Under the pieces are notes generated by a model, which did not search any database, had not been told where the DNA came from, and worked only from the letters and a program-made list of their open reading frames with translations. From an uncultured Prochlorococcus sp. (lineage in GTDB: Bacteria > Cyanobacteriota > Cyanobacteriia > PCC-6307 > Cyanobiaceae), in assembly GCA_902520485.1 (NCBI GenBank), contig CABYNZ010000010.1, forward strand, positions 1-41,297: a DNA stretch of 41,297 nucleotides. Direction: 5' to 3'. Positions 19,231-28,461 of the stretch are shown piece by piece. Position 1 is the first letter of the stretch; each line of letters begins with the position of its first letter. Made by a program: the position numbers and the translations under genes.

Positions 19231-19271
19231 AAATACAATTTTAAATTTTTTCATTCAAGAAATTCGTCAAA

Positions 19272-20315
19272 ATGTCTAAAAAGTTATTACCGGTTACTAT
19301 TATTAGTGGATTTTTAGGTTCTGGCAAAACTACGCTTTTGAATCATATTTTGAAAAATCAAGTTGGTCTCAAAACAGCTGTTTTGGTTAATGAATTTGGT
19401 GAGATAGGAATAGATAATGACTTAATAATAGAAAGCTCAGAAGATATGATCGAATTAAATAATGGCTGTATATGTTGCTCTATTAATGGTGAATTATTAA
19501 ATACAGTATCTAAAGTCTTAGAAAGATCTGAAAAAATTGACTATTTGATTGTTGAGACTACTGGGCTAGCAGATCCATTGCCTGTAGCCATGACTTTTGC
19601 AGCTGGAAATCTTCGAGAAAAAGTTAGATTAGATTCAATAATCACTGTTATTGATGGAGAAAATTTCGATTTTGAAATTAACAACACAAGTGTCGCCTTT
19701 TCTCAGATTTTATATGGAGATATCCTTCTCCTAAATAAATGTGATTTAGTCAACGAAGAACAACTAAAGAAAGTAGAAAAATTTATAAATAAAATAAAAA
19801 AAGAGCCAAGGATATTGAGATCAACCAATAGTGAAGTTGGATTACAAACAATTATGAGTGTAGGTCTATTTGAAACAGATACTTTTAAATTCGATAAGGA
19901 TAAAGAAGATGTAGAAGACAATTCAAAACACCATTCTTCTCATTCCCACGATCACTCTTCCCATACCCACGATCACTCTTCCCATACCCACGATCACTCT
20001 TCCCATACCCACAATCCGAATAATATAGAGGGTTTTACATCAGTTTCTTATGAGACATTTGAACCATTCTCCTTAAGGAAGTTTCAATATTTCTTAGATA
20101 ATCAAATCTCACAAAATGTATTTAGGGCGAAAGGAATATTATGGTTTATGGAAAGTGATAGAAAACACATTTTTCATCTATCTGGAAAACGATTTTCTCT
20201 TGATGATGAAGAATGGACAAAACAAAAATCTAACAAGATAGTATTAATTGGTAAAAACTTAGATCATCAAAATATTAAAAATCAACTTTCATCATGTAGA
20301 TTTAGTACAGATTAG
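19272..20315 (+). CDS. CobW/COG0523 metal-chaperone GTPase with His-rich repeat
   Basis: A 347-residue P-loop GTPase of the G3E family that delivers metals to client proteins. Walker A is GFLGSGKTT at residues 13-21, the metal-binding GCICCSI at 65-71, and the base-recognition NKCD at 155-158. A His-rich linker (about 219-247) separates the GTPase from the C-terminal CobW_C domain. The linker repeats the heptad HDHSSHT, encoded by exact 21-bp repeats. Some relatives handle zinc, others cobalt or nitrile hydratase iron; the sequence does not settle this. The FutB-like iron permease gene follows after 28 nt, which hints at metal uptake. Confidence 0.92.
   Translation: MSKKLLPVTIISGFLGSGKTTLLNHILKNQVGLKTAVLVNEFGEIGIDNDLIIESSEDMIELNNGCICCSINGELLNTVSKVLERSEKIDYLIVETTGLADPLPVAMTFAAGNLREKVRLDSIITVIDGENFDFEINNTSVAFSQILYGDILLLNKCDLVNEEQLKKVEKFINKIKKEPRILRSTNSEVGLQTIMSVGLFETDTFKFDKDKEDVEDNSKHHSSHSHDHSSHTHDHSSHTHDHSSHTHNPNNIEGFTSVSYETFEPFSLRKFQYFLDNQISQNVFRAKGILWFMESDRKHIFHLSGKRFSLDDEEWTKQKSNKIVLIGKNLDHQNIKNQLSSCRFSTD
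19947..20009 (+). repeat. Three exact 21-bp tandem repeats in the cobW-like gene
   Basis: Three identical copies of a 21-bp unit (CACGATCACTCTTCCCATAC plus C) stand head to tail, with degenerate partial copies on both sides. Each unit adds seven residues (HDHSSHT), so copy changes keep the frame. Identity at the DNA level suggests recent slippage expansion. Confidence 0.9.
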
Positions 20316-20343
20316 TGTTTACATATTAGGACTAAATTAATTT

Positions 20344-21882
20344 TTGAAAATACTTATTAAAGGATTTAAAAAAGCATTAACCGATTTAAAACTTTTTTAT
20401 TTTACTTCGTTTATTGTCGCACTTTTAGTAATCATTCCAATTTCCAATTTTCTTCTTGAAGGAGTTCAATATGTTGTAAGTGGGAATTTTTCATTAGGCA
20501 TTGCTGGAGGCGAAGAGGTATTAGAAACTTTAAAAGTTTTAGTACTAACAAGTTTTTTTGGAGGAGGATTAGGCACTTTAAATGGATGGTTACTTTCAAA
20601 TTGTGATTTTAAGTTCAGAAAAGTTCTCCGTATTTGTCAGCTCATTCCACTAGCCGCCCCAGCATACCTAATAACAGCTGTTTTACAGGATTTAGGAAGT
20701 ATTTTTGGGTATCAAGTAACCGGTTTATGGTGGGGGGTATTAATACTTTCAATTTCTACTTATCCATATGTATTCATTCTTGCTAACGAAAGTTTTAATA
20801 AATTTGGAGTTAATCAAATCAATGCTAGTAGAGGATTAGGAGTTGGGCCGTGGAGGAGCTTCTTTAAAATCGCTTATCCAATGGCGTTACCAGCACTCAT
20901 AACAGGAATAAGTTTAATGTGTATGGAAGTAATGAATGAGTTAGGTACATTTGCATTATTAAATATTCCAAGTATTTCTACAGGTATAGCCGAAAATTGG
21001 ATAATTGAGGGTAATCCCAAAAGTGCTATTGGGCTATCTTTGGTAGCTTTATTAATAATTTTCACTTTAATTATTTTTGAAAAATTCGCGAGAAGAAAAT
21101 CAAAGAGGTGGAGTGAAAATCCTGCATCAAAAGATTCTCAAGGGTGGAAATTAAAAAACACGAGAGCTCTTTTAGCGATAACGATATCTTTATTTCCTCC
21201 AATTTTCTCTTTTGGAATTCCATGTTTTTGGGTTCTGCTCAATATCGATCAAATTCAAAAAGGGTTATCTGTAGAATTACTTTCCCTATCATTCAGGACC
21301 ATAAGTCTAGGATTTTTTACTGCATTAATAACGATGTTATTCTCCTTAATAATTTCCTTAGCAAGACGTCCAAATAAAAGCTTATTACTGGGACTAATAA
21401 CAAACCTTGCGGGAATAGGTTATGCAATTCCAGGAACTGTATTAGCTTTATCTTTAATAGGCATTTCTTCTCCAAAAATGAATTTCATTGCTATTTGCTT
21501 ACTAATTTGGGGTTATCTTGTCCGATTTCTAACTATTTCTAAGGGTTCTATTGATTCAAGTCTTGAGAGAATTTCTCCTAGTCTAGATGAAGCTGCACTT
21601 GGACTAGGTGAGAATTGGCCGGGAATCATCAAAAGAATTCATCTACCTCTTCTTCAAGGACCAATATTCGTAGGATCACTTTTAGTTTTTGTAGACACGA
21701 TAAAAGAATTACCTATGACCTTTATTTTAAGACCATTTGATTTTGATACATTATCTGTCAGGATATATCAATATGCTGGAGATGAAAGAATGGTAGAGGC
21801 AATATTACCAGCCATTCTTATCATGACTTTAGGCCTTATTGCTTCAATTACTTTGATACCAAGTTTAGAGAAAAAAAACTAA
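20344..21882 (+). CDS. futB: Iron(III) ABC transporter permease, FutB type
   Basis: A 512-residue inner-membrane permease with two fused halves of about six helices each. Each half has the EAA-type loop that contacts the ATPase: NASRGLGVGPWRSFFKIAYP near residues 160-179 and DEAALGLGENWPGIIKRIHLP near 417-437. The fused layout is typical of Fe3+ uptake permeases (FutB/FbpB). The matching ATPase and binding protein are not in this window. The start is TTG at 20344, just before the first membrane helix. The gene overlaps the end of the opposite-strand UPF0104 gene by 4 nt. Confidence 0.85.
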   Translation: MKILIKGFKKALTDLKLFYFTSFIVALLVIIPISNFLLEGVQYVVSGNFSLGIAGGEEVLETLKVLVLTSFFGGGLGTLNGWLLSNCDFKFRKVLRICQLIPLAAPAYLITAVLQDLGSIFGYQVTGLWWGVLILSISTYPYVFILANESFNKFGVNQINASRGLGVGPWRSFFKIAYPMALPALITGISLMCMEVMNELGTFALLNIPSISTGIAENWIIEGNPKSAIGLSLVALLIIFTLIIFEKFARRKSKRWSENPASKDSQGWKLKNTRALLAITISLFPPIFSFGIPCFWVLLNIDQIQKGLSVELLSLSFRTISLGFFTALITMLFSLIISLARRPNKSLLLGLITNLAGIGYAIPGTVLALSLIGISSPKMNFIAICLLIWGYLVRFLTISKGSIDSSLERISPSLDEAALGLGENWPGIIKRIHLPLLQGPIFVGSLLVFVDTIKELPMTFILRPFDFDTLSVRIYQYAGDERMVEAILPAILIMTLGLIASITLIPSLEKKN

Positions 21883-22835
21883 ATTCTTTTATAAAGTTTT
21901 CTTATTAAGAAAGGGAGGCTTAAGAACAAATCTGCCGAGGTAGATATAACCCTAAAATAAACTAAACTAATGATAATTATATTTTGTGGAATACTTTTGC
22001 CTACAAATAAAAGGAGGCAAGCCTCAAAAACGCCAACTCCTCCTGGAGCTGCTGGGACTACCAAGCCTAAAGACCATGACAAAGAAAAGATTGCCAATAA
22101 AAATATCATGTTCAGAGTATTATTCGCATAAAAAGTATTTAAGCAAATATAAAACCCAATAAATTTAGATAAAACAAATCCAATTTCAAGAAATAAAGCT
22201 CTGGTAGGAAAAAATGAAATTATATTTATTCTCTCTTCAAATTGGTCCTTTGAATTTAGAAGTTTCAAGACCTCGAATACTTTTCCCTTAAGAGACCCTA
22301 ATCTATTTAATATCAGAAATATAAATTTCCTATTTAGGAATACCAAAGGAACAATTAAAAAAATATAAAATGGTGAAAAAATCAATCCCATTGATGCCAA
22401 GAGAAAAGATCCACTCAACATAAAATAAGGTTCTATAAGTGTCGAATACAAAGCAATCCGATGATTACTTATTTTTTTTATAAAATTAAATCTTTCTACA
22501 AAATGCCAAACCCCTCCTGGAACGTATTTAAGAATATTGGTTACAACATAAAAAGAGACTAGATTATTACTTTTAAATTCCTTCCCGAACCATCTAATAA
22601 TATATTTCCATGCATAAGCGTTCAAGTAAATACTTAAAATACAAAATAAAAATGATAAAAATAGATTAATTCCATTTCTTTCTAAATTTACATCAAAAGA
22701 AATTTGATCAATATTATTAAAAAAATAGATAAAAAAATAGGACAAGCTTGTAATAAAGAAAATGCTCTTTAAACAACCAAAATTAATTTTTTTAAGGAAT
22801 TTAAGATAAAGTTGATTACTTGATTTAAATCTCAT
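21879..22835 (-). CDS. UPF0104/AglD-like polytopic membrane protein
   Basis: A 318-residue membrane protein with about seven or eight hydrophobic segments. The family signature VPAAPGGVGVFEA near residues 255-270 is shared with the lysylphosphatidylglycerol synthase membrane domain and UPF0104 proteins, a group linked to lipid or lipid-linked sugar handling. There is no soluble aminoacyl-transferase domain, so lysyl-PG synthesis is unlikely. KYVPGGVWHFVERF near 103-116 is another conserved patch. Its ATG overlaps the larC stop as ATGA, which implies translational coupling. The precise function is unknown. Confidence 0.82.
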   Translation of the reverse strand: MRFKSSNQLYLKFLKKINFGCLKSIFFITSLSYFFIYFFNNIDQISFDVNLERNGINLFLSFLFCILSIYLNAYAWKYIIRWFGKEFKSNNLVSFYVVTNILKYVPGGVWHFVERFNFIKKISNHRIALYSTLIEPYFMLSGSFLLASMGLIFSPFYIFLIVPLVFLNRKFIFLILNRLGSLKGKVFEVLKLLNSKDQFEERINIISFFPTRALFLEIGFVLSKFIGFYICLNTFYANNTLNMIFLLAIFSLSWSLGLVVPAAPGGVGVFEACLLLFVGKSIPQNIIIISLVYFRVISTSADLFLSLPFLIRKLYKRI

Positions 22836-24058
22836 TTCCAGTTTTCAAATGCTTTAAATTTTTTGCTTGATTCTTTTATTATTTTTCTTATTTCGTGCGT
22901 TGATATTTTATGCTTTAATTGTAATCTCAAAACCTCATCATTTTCTGGTTTCATAGTTATTGATCCATCTGGTTTAAGAGTTTGTTTAACTTTTATATTT
23001 CCAAAAGTCGTTGAACATTCTCCTCTGCGTCTAAGTAATATCCACCTAGATTGGGTCCTTTCACGAACCCCAATAGTGTTGGAATAATCAAACCATAATC
23101 GCCTAAAAAATTCTTTTTTCTCTTTGGGCAAGATTACTTGAATAGAAAATCCAATTCTATTTTTTTTCATATTGATAGCTTGATAAGAAACGTCATAAGC
23201 TCCTTCTATTCTCAGTTTCTCTACAAAATTAGATATATCTTCGGGTGTTTGGTCATCAATCCATGCTTCTTGAACAGATATCTCTTCATACTTTGGATTA
23301 ATTTGTGCGTTAATAGAAGAGTCTTCAAATGAAGTAATTTTAGAAACTCTTACCAAATTAGGGAATGGAAATTTGAGGTTCCCAATTCCTACTCCATAAG
23401 AGTTAATAGAATATTTTGGAGGGAGTTCTTGATAGTCGACTAAATTAGCAAGTAAGGCAACGCCAGTTGGTGTTGAGAGTTCACCCTCTATTGAGTCACG
23501 ATTTGATAAAACTTTAATATTTTTTTGTCTTATTAACTCTATTACGGCAGGAGGTGGTACAGATAATTTTCCATGTTCAGTTTGAACAAAACCTTTGCCC
23601 AACATTGGTTCATTACAATAAACCTTATTTGGATTTAAGTAATTCAATGCAGCACATACTCCAATGATATCCACCAATGAATCTATAGCCCCAATTTCAT
23701 GAAAATGAACATCCTTAGATTTGATGCCATGAACTTTTCCTTCTGCAATTGCTAAAGATTCAAATACTTCATAAATTATTTTTTTTAATTTATCTTCTAA
23801 CTGACTATTTAAAATAAGTTCTTTAATACTTCTCCAAGTTCTTTTAATAGGATTACAATCTATATTCTCAACCTTTGACTTGATCCCTCGAATTGAGCAA
23901 CTTTTAGATTCTTTAAAATCTAGTTTATATAGATCCTTTAGTCCAAGATAAATAAGTGGTTCTTCAATGACTTTTTTAGGCACCCCTAAATCATAAAAGG
24001 CTCCTAACAACATATCCCCGGAGATCCCGGGAGAACATTCGATTAAAACATCTTCCAT
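22832..24058 (-). CDS. larC: LarC-type nickel-insertion protein
   Basis: A 408-residue protein of the LarC (UPF0272) family, which inserts nickel into the pyridinium bisthiocarboxylate mononucleotide cofactor in a CTP-dependent reaction. The N-terminal ECSPGISGDMLLGA (7-20), the metal-like HFHEIGAIDSLVDIIG (118-133), PPPAVIEL and GELSTPTGVALL are family motifs. The frame is intact and continuous, unlike the two-frame larC of Lactobacillus. No larA, larB or larE homologue is in this window. Its end overlaps the UPF0104 start as ATGA. The ATG start is clear. Confidence 0.9.
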   Translation of the reverse strand: MEDVLIECSPGISGDMLLGAFYDLGVPKKVIEEPLIYLGLKDLYKLDFKESKSCSIRGIKSKVENIDCNPIKRTWRSIKELILNSQLEDKLKKIIYEVFESLAIAEGKVHGIKSKDVHFHEIGAIDSLVDIIGVCAALNYLNPNKVYCNEPMLGKGFVQTEHGKLSVPPPAVIELIRQKNIKVLSNRDSIEGELSTPTGVALLANLVDYQELPPKYSINSYGVGIGNLKFPFPNLVRVSKITSFEDSSINAQINPKYEEISVQEAWIDDQTPEDISNFVEKLRIEGAYDVSYQAINMKKNRIGFSIQVILPKEKKEFFRRLWFDYSNTIGVRERTQSRWILLRRRGECSTTFGNIKVKQTLKPDGSITMKPENDEVLRLQLKHKISTHEIRKIIKESSKKFKAFENWK

Positions 24059-24109
24059 AAATCAAAGATTTTTTTCTAGCAAAATTGCGGGAAAAATCAG
24101 AATTTCATT

Positions 24110-24709
24110 CTAGTTATTTTCAGAAAGATTTTTTTCAATCTCTTCGTAATTTACTAATTTCAAAGAATTTCCATCTCTGTTGATATCTAAACTTACAAAA
24201 CTATGAAGAAGTTCACGAGAAAGCTCTCCTTTTATGACTAATTTGAAATTTTTATTTTTTAAATTTTTTGACTTTGCAGCAGAACGAATTTTAATAACGA
24301 TTTCTTTCTTTTGAGTGTTGACAAAAACTAATTCTCCTCTAACAGAAAAATAATTATCCTTTAGGTTTAATTCTTCTAATAATTTTGAGAAGTTTGTTTT
24401 TGAAGAATCATTTGGGAAATCATTCAGTTGATATGGATCCCAAATGCCTGCAACCTGTAAATGCAAGTTTTGAGTATTTTTATTCTTTGGATAAACAATC
24501 CAATAATAACTTTTATTTAAATCAATATGCTTTTTTAAAAGTGACAATGCTTTACCTAGTACTACTGTTTCAATTTTTTCACCTTTATTGTCAATTAAAA
24601 AGCCTCTATTTAATTGGTCACTACCATGGGGAGTAAATTTACCATAAACAATACCAATTGCTCTGTTCTGCAAATGGTTAGTTACTTTTGGGATAGGGTT
24701 TTTTAACAT
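24110..24709 (-). CDS. Unknown protein, beta-rich, probably cytoplasmic
   Basis: A 199-residue ORF starting at ATG 24709. I do not recognise a named domain. The sequence alternates short hydrophobic strands with polar turns (RAIGIVYGKFTPH, YYWIVYPKN, YFSVRGELVFVNTQKKEIVIKI), suggesting a beta-barrel or OB-like fold in the C-terminal half. There is no signal peptide, membrane helix or Cys pair. It lies 51 bp upstream of larC and 40 bp downstream of the next leftward gene, so it may share their transcript. Confidence 0.7.
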   Translation of the reverse strand: MLKNPIPKVTNHLQNRAIGIVYGKFTPHGSDQLNRGFLIDNKGEKIETVVLGKALSLLKKHIDLNKSYYWIVYPKNKNTQNLHLQVAGIWDPYQLNDFPNDSSKTNFSKLLEELNLKDNYFSVRGELVFVNTQKKEIVIKIRSAAKSKNLKNKNFKLVIKGELSRELLHSFVSLDINRDGNSLKLVNYEEIEKNLSENN

Positions 24710-24749
24710 ATTTAAAATTTGAAGGCAACGATTTATCGTATTAAATTTC

Positions 24750-25034
24750 TTATTTTTCCTCCAAACTATTAAAAGACTTTAACGCATCATCAATAGCATC
24801 AGAAGGTTTAGTCGCATCACTCATACTATTTGCTCTCCTAATCATTTCAACAATTTCATAAGGATTGGTTGGAATAACTGAACTATCCTCTTCTATTTTA
24901 GTTGAGGTATCGATTTCTAATTCTTCAAATAAATATTCAGCATTTAGGTAGTCACATTTAAAGGAAAATAACAAAGTAAAGAAAATTACAAAACTTATAG
25001 GTTTAGGTAGTTTTTCGCAAAAATAATTATTCAT
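24750..25034 (-). CDS. Small exported or membrane-anchored unknown protein
   Basis: A 94-residue ORF from ATG 25034. A TTG 15 nt upstream (25049) could add five residues but has no better ribosome site. The N-terminus has one hydrophobic stretch (about residues 11-25) preceded by Lys, followed by an acidic, Ser-rich region (DTSTKIEEDSSVIPTNP) and a helical end (EIVEMIRRANSMSDATKPSDA). This fits an exported protein or a membrane anchor with a short soluble tail. I do not recognise a family. It diverges from xthA across 70 bp. Confidence 0.6.
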   Translation of the reverse strand: MNNYFCEKLPKPISFVIFFTLLFSFKCDYLNAEYLFEELEIDTSTKIEEDSSVIPTNPYEIVEMIRRANSMSDATKPSDAIDDALKSFNSLEEK

Positions 25035-25104
25035 TTTATTTGATTTCAAATTTCTTTAATGCCAAAATTTCTGCTAACTTAATCTTACATAATTTGGTAG
25101 AAAT

Positions 25105-25950
25105 TTGTTAATAGCAACTTGGAATGTTAACTCTATAAGAACAAGACTTTCACAAATAATAGATTGGATTATTCAAGTTAATCCAGATATTCTATGTTTG
25201 CAGGAAACAAAAGTGATTGATGAAAGTTTCCCTTTAGAACCTTTTGAAAAATTAGGATACTCAGTAGAGGTTTACGGGCAAAAATCCTACAATGGTGTGG
25301 CTATTATTTCAAAAATAAAGCCAGAAAACGTTAAAAAAGGATTCTATGGTTGCACCGACTCTAATCAAAATATTGAAACTTTCCAAGCTCAAAAAAGATT
25401 AATTTCTGCTGATATTAATGGTATTAAAATCATAAATGTCTATGTCCCAAACGGATCTTCTCTAGAATCTAGTAAGTTCGAATACAAAATTAGTTGGTTA
25501 AATTGTTTAGCTTCATTTTTGGATGAACAAGAAAAAAAAGGAGAATTAATTTGTCTTATGGGCGATTTTAATGTTGCTCCTTCTAACTTGGATATTCATG
25601 ATCCAAAGAAATTTGATGGGGGAATAATGGCATCTGAGATAGAGAGAAATGCACTAAAAAATGTTCTGAAAAAAAGATTAATAGATTCTTTCAGGATTTT
25701 CGAACAAAATCCTGGCCATTGGAGTTGGTGGGATTACCGTAATAACTCATTTGAATTAAATAAAGGTTGGAGAATAGACCATATATATATCAGCAAAGAA
25801 CTGTCATCAAAACTTAAAAGTTGTGTCATAGACTGCTCACCAAGAGGTAATTCACGTCCAAGTGATCATGCTCCAGTCATGATTGATCTTAATTTGAACG
25901 ATATAAATGAAGATTTTTTTCAGGATGAGGATAATTTTTTCGAAATATAA
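25105..25950 (+). CDS. xthA: Exodeoxyribonuclease III (AP endonuclease)
   Basis: Repairs abasic sites and 3'-blocked ends in DNA. The 281-residue protein carries the exonuclease III order of motifs: IATWNVNSIRTR at the N-terminus (metal/substrate Asn), LCLQETKV with catalytic Glu near residue 34, the NVYVPNG region, GDFNVAPSNLDIHD near 150-163, and the C-terminal RIDHIYIS and PSDHAPVMIDL containing the catalytic His. The start is TTG; the family N-terminus begins immediately after, so this is credible. Confidence 0.95.
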   Translation: MLIATWNVNSIRTRLSQIIDWIIQVNPDILCLQETKVIDESFPLEPFEKLGYSVEVYGQKSYNGVAIISKIKPENVKKGFYGCTDSNQNIETFQAQKRLISADINGIKIINVYVPNGSSLESSKFEYKISWLNCLASFLDEQEKKGELICLMGDFNVAPSNLDIHDPKKFDGGIMASEIERNALKNVLKKRLIDSFRIFEQNPGHWSWWDYRNNSFELNKGWRIDHIYISKELSSKLKSCVIDCSPRGNSRPSDHAPVMIDLNLNDINEDFFQDEDNFFEI

Positions 25951-26104
25951 ATAAAATAAATTCAAATTCTTTAATGCCTGAAAACTCTTATAAATAAAGA
26001 CTTATCAAGATTAATGTTTTTTTTTACTATGATTTCTTTAAAATTAATAATTTACAATCCTAACTATCGCATTAAAAATATCATAATGTAGAATTTTAAT
26101 CTGA

Positions 26105-26133
26105 TTGACAAAATTTTTACTTATTTCTAATTT
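26105..26133 (+). promoter_or_regulatory. Predicted sigma-70 promoter of hemL
   Basis: TTGACA at 26105-26110 and TAATTT at 26128-26133 are separated by exactly 17 bp, 42 bp before the hemL start. The -35 matches consensus perfectly and the -10 matches at four of six positions. Most picocyanobacterial promoters lack a clear -35, so this one stands out. It lies in the 225-bp gap between xthA and hemL; I see no gene in the rest of that gap. Confidence 0.5.
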
Positions 26134-26175
26134 AGAACATGCCAAAATTTTCTCAAAACAACATTTAGTTAAATT

Positions 26176-27477
26176 GTGACTGACATATTAAATTACACCC
26201 AATCAGAAGAAATTTTTTCTGCCGCCCAACAACTAATGCCAGGAGGAGTAAGTTCTCCAGTAAGAGCTTTTAAGTCTGTGGGAGGGCAGCCAATTGTTTT
26301 TGATAGAGTCAAAGGTCCCTTTGCTTGGGATATTGATGGAAATAGATATATTGACTACATAGGGAGTTGGGGGCCAGCTATATGTGGACATGCCCACCCT
26401 GAAGTTACAACAGCATTACAAGAAGCAATTGAGAAAGGCACCAGTTTTGGTGCTCCATGCGTTCTAGAGAACAAACTTGCTGAAATGGTAATAGATGCAG
26501 TCCCGTCCGTAGAAATGGTTAGATTTGTTAATAGTGGAACTGAAGCATGCATGGCTGTTTTAAGGCTTATGCGAGCATTTACTGGAAGAGATAAAGTTAT
26601 TAAATTTGACGGTTGCTATCACGGTCATGCAGATATGTTTTTAGTGAAAGCAGGATCAGGTGTAGCCACTCTTGGTTTGCCGGATTCTCCAGGTGTTCCA
26701 CGGACGACGACTGCTAACACACTCACTGCTCCCTACAATGACCTTGAAGCAGTTAAAAAATTATTTTCTGAAAATCCTGATGCCATTTCAGGAGTTATAC
26801 TTGAGCCTATCGTTGGGAATGCTGGATTTATAACACCAGAACCTGGATTTTTGGAAGGTTTAAGAGAATTAACAACTGAGAACGGATCCTTATTAGTTTT
26901 TGACGAAGTAATGACTGGATTCAGAATAAGTTATGGAGGGGCACAAGAAAAGTTTGGGGTAACTCCTGACTTAACCACGCTTGGGAAAGTAATTGGTGGA
27001 GGTCTACCTGTTGGAGCCTATGGAGGCAAGAAAGAAATAATGTCAATGGTGGCTCCTTCAGGACCGGTTTACCAAGCAGGCACTTTGAGTGGTAATCCAC
27101 TCGCAATGACTGCTGGAATCAAAACCCTTGAACTGCTCAAACAAGATGGTACTTACGACAAACTTGATTCAATAACTTCTAGATTAATTGAAGGGATAAT
27201 TCAGTCTGCAGAAAATAACGGTATCGCTATTAACGGTGGGAGTGTGAGTGCTATGTTTGGATTTTTCTTATGTGATGGGCCAGTGAGGAACTTCGATGAA
27301 GCCAAAACAAATGATGCCGAACTTTTCGGTAAGTTGCATAGAGAAATGCTTAGAAGAGGAATTTATCTAGCGCCAAGTCCCTTCGAAGCTGGATTCACAT
27401 CACTAGCTCATAGCGAAGAAGAAATTGATAAAACTATTGAAGCTTTTGACGAATCTTTTAATGCTATTAAAAAATAA
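26176..27477 (+). CDS. hemL: Glutamate-1-semialdehyde 2,1-aminomutase
   Basis: PLP enzyme that converts glutamate-1-semialdehyde to 5-aminolevulinate, the entry to tetrapyrrole synthesis in phototrophs. The 433-residue length is normal. The PLP lysine is Lys271 in [17 protein letters not shown], the cofactor Asp is in [10 protein letters not shown] near residue 243, and VNSGTEACM at 118-126 binds phosphate. The start is GTG at 26176, followed directly by the family N-terminus [13 protein letters not shown]. The transcript reads toward the leftward SPFH gene, with an inverted repeat between them. Confidence 0.96.
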   Translation: MTDILNYTQSEEIFSAAQQLMPGGVSSPVRAFKSVGGQPIVFDRVKGPFAWDIDGNRYIDYIGSWGPAICGHAHPEVTTALQEAIEKGTSFGAPCVLENKLAEMVIDAVPSVEMVRFVNSGTEACMAVLRLMRAFTGRDKVIKFDGCYHGHADMFLVKAGSGVATLGLPDSPGVPRTTTANTLTAPYNDLEAVKKLFSENPDAISGVILEPIVGNAGFITPEPGFLEGLRELTTENGSLLVFDEVMTGFRISYGGAQEKFGVTPDLTTLGKVIGGGLPVGAYGGKKEIMSMVAPSGPVYQAGTLSGNPLAMTAGIKTLELLKQDGTYDKLDSITSRLIEGIIQSAENNGIAINGGSVSAMFGFFLCDGPVRNFDEAKTNDAELFGKLHREMLRRGIYLAPSPFEAGFTSLAHSEEEIDKTIEAFDESFNAIKK

Positions 27478-27519
27478 TCATTTACTTATATCTCTTTAAA
27501 GAAACATAAGTGAATGATT
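27469..27519 (-). terminator. Hairpin terminator for the SPFH gene
   Basis: A 14-bp inverted repeat (27476-27489 with 27506-27519, one imperfect pair) with a 16-nt loop lies between hemL and the SPFH gene. On the minus strand it is followed by a run of six T (27469-27474), as expected for an intrinsic terminator. On the plus strand no T run follows, so it should act mainly on SPFH transcripts. The T run lies inside the last hemL codons. Confidence 0.6.
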
Positions 27520-27549
27520 AAAAAGTTTAGAAAGATATTTTCTAAATTA

Positions 27550-28353
27550 TTATCTTCTACCACCAACTATTACTGGGGGGGTACCTCCTTCTGAACCTGG
27601 TAAGCCTGGAACAACTTGTGTACTGCCATCCCATTTGTCGAGAAATAATTTGAAAAGTACTTGATCGTCGAGACTTCTATTTAATGTCTCATATCTTAGT
27701 GCTTCTTGTTCTGCAATTTCAACTTCTGTCTTTGCTCTAAGTAATTGCTGACCAGCTATTTGCTTTTGTTCAATAGCAGCTCTATATTCTTCAGCGATCT
27801 CTAATCCAGTAAGGTCTAAACTTTTAACATCTACGTAATCGAATGAATTAAGTTCTTTTGCAACAGTATCTCCTACTTTCTCAGAAATCACTGCGAATTC
27901 AGTAGCAATAGTTTCTAGCTCATATTGTGAAAAAACTGATTTAAGAGCTTTTAGCAAAGATGGCTGAACAATTTTCTGATAAACATCACTATTTCTGCTT
28001 GCAATTGTTGCGAAAATCCTTCCTGCTTCGTTAGGTTTTACTGAGTACTTAACAGTAGCGGTAGCTCTAATAACTTGAAGATCTTTAGTTAAAGTTTCAA
28101 ATTTTTCAGGTTGAACTTGAGTTTTTATATCAAATGGATATACAGATTGAACAAATGGAAGTTTAAAGTTTAATCCAGCTCTCCTAGAGGGTCCGCTTAC
28201 TTTCCCTAATGTTGTGACAACTGCAACTTGTCCTGAAGGTACAACAAAAAGAGATTGGGTAAGTAAAAGAAAGCCAGTAAAAGACAATACAATCAAAAGG
28301 GTTGCTGTCCCACCAGGACCTGTGGGTGTGACATTTTTAAAGGATGTTGACAT
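27550..28353 (-). CDS. SPFH/prohibitin-family membrane protein
   Basis: A 267-residue protein with one N-terminal membrane helix (about 18-38) followed by an SPFH/band 7 domain (VPSGQVAVVTTLGKVSGPSRRAGLNFKLPF) and a helical stretch (EEYRAAIEQKQIAGQQLLRAKTEVEIAEQEALRYE in two parts) that should form the coiled coil of ring assemblies. Prohibitins scaffold membrane microdomains and regulate FtsH proteases; in cyanobacteria they are linked to thylakoid or plasma membranes. The Gly/Pro-rich tail is not diagnostic. No protease gene sits nearby. The ATG start is well placed before the anchor. Confidence 0.9.
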   Translation of the reverse strand: MSTSFKNVTPTGPGGTATLLIVLSFTGFLLLTQSLFVVPSGQVAVVTTLGKVSGPSRRAGLNFKLPFVQSVYPFDIKTQVQPEKFETLTKDLQVIRATATVKYSVKPNEAGRIFATIASRNSDVYQKIVQPSLLKALKSVFSQYELETIATEFAVISEKVGDTVAKELNSFDYVDVKSLDLTGLEIAEEYRAAIEQKQIAGQQLLRAKTEVEIAEQEALRYETLNRSLDDQVLFKLFLDKWDGSTQVVPGLPGSEGGTPPVIVGGRR

Positions 28354-28461
28354 TAAATTTTTTCTTTTAATTAATCATATTTAAATAGACTAATTAGTGC
28401 ATTAATAAGGCATTTAATTAAAATATTTTTTTAATAATTGTGAATTTAAATACAGATATTT

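Noticed and set aside
19930-20015. Short tandem repeats that could suggest a CRISPR-like array
   Set aside because: The units are directly adjacent without spacers, keep the reading frame of the CobW-like gene and encode a His-rich linker.
21144-21377. Open frame overlapping the futB permease in another frame
   Set aside because: The overlapping futB frame carries clear membrane and EAA-loop patterns; this one shows no domain.
22832-24058. larC as a frameshifted or split gene, as in Lactobacillus
   Set aside because: The reading frame is continuous through all family motifs.
25035-25049. TTG start five codons upstream for the small exported protein
   Set aside because: No ribosome-binding site favours it, and the ATG at 25034 already gives a suitable signal-like N-terminus.
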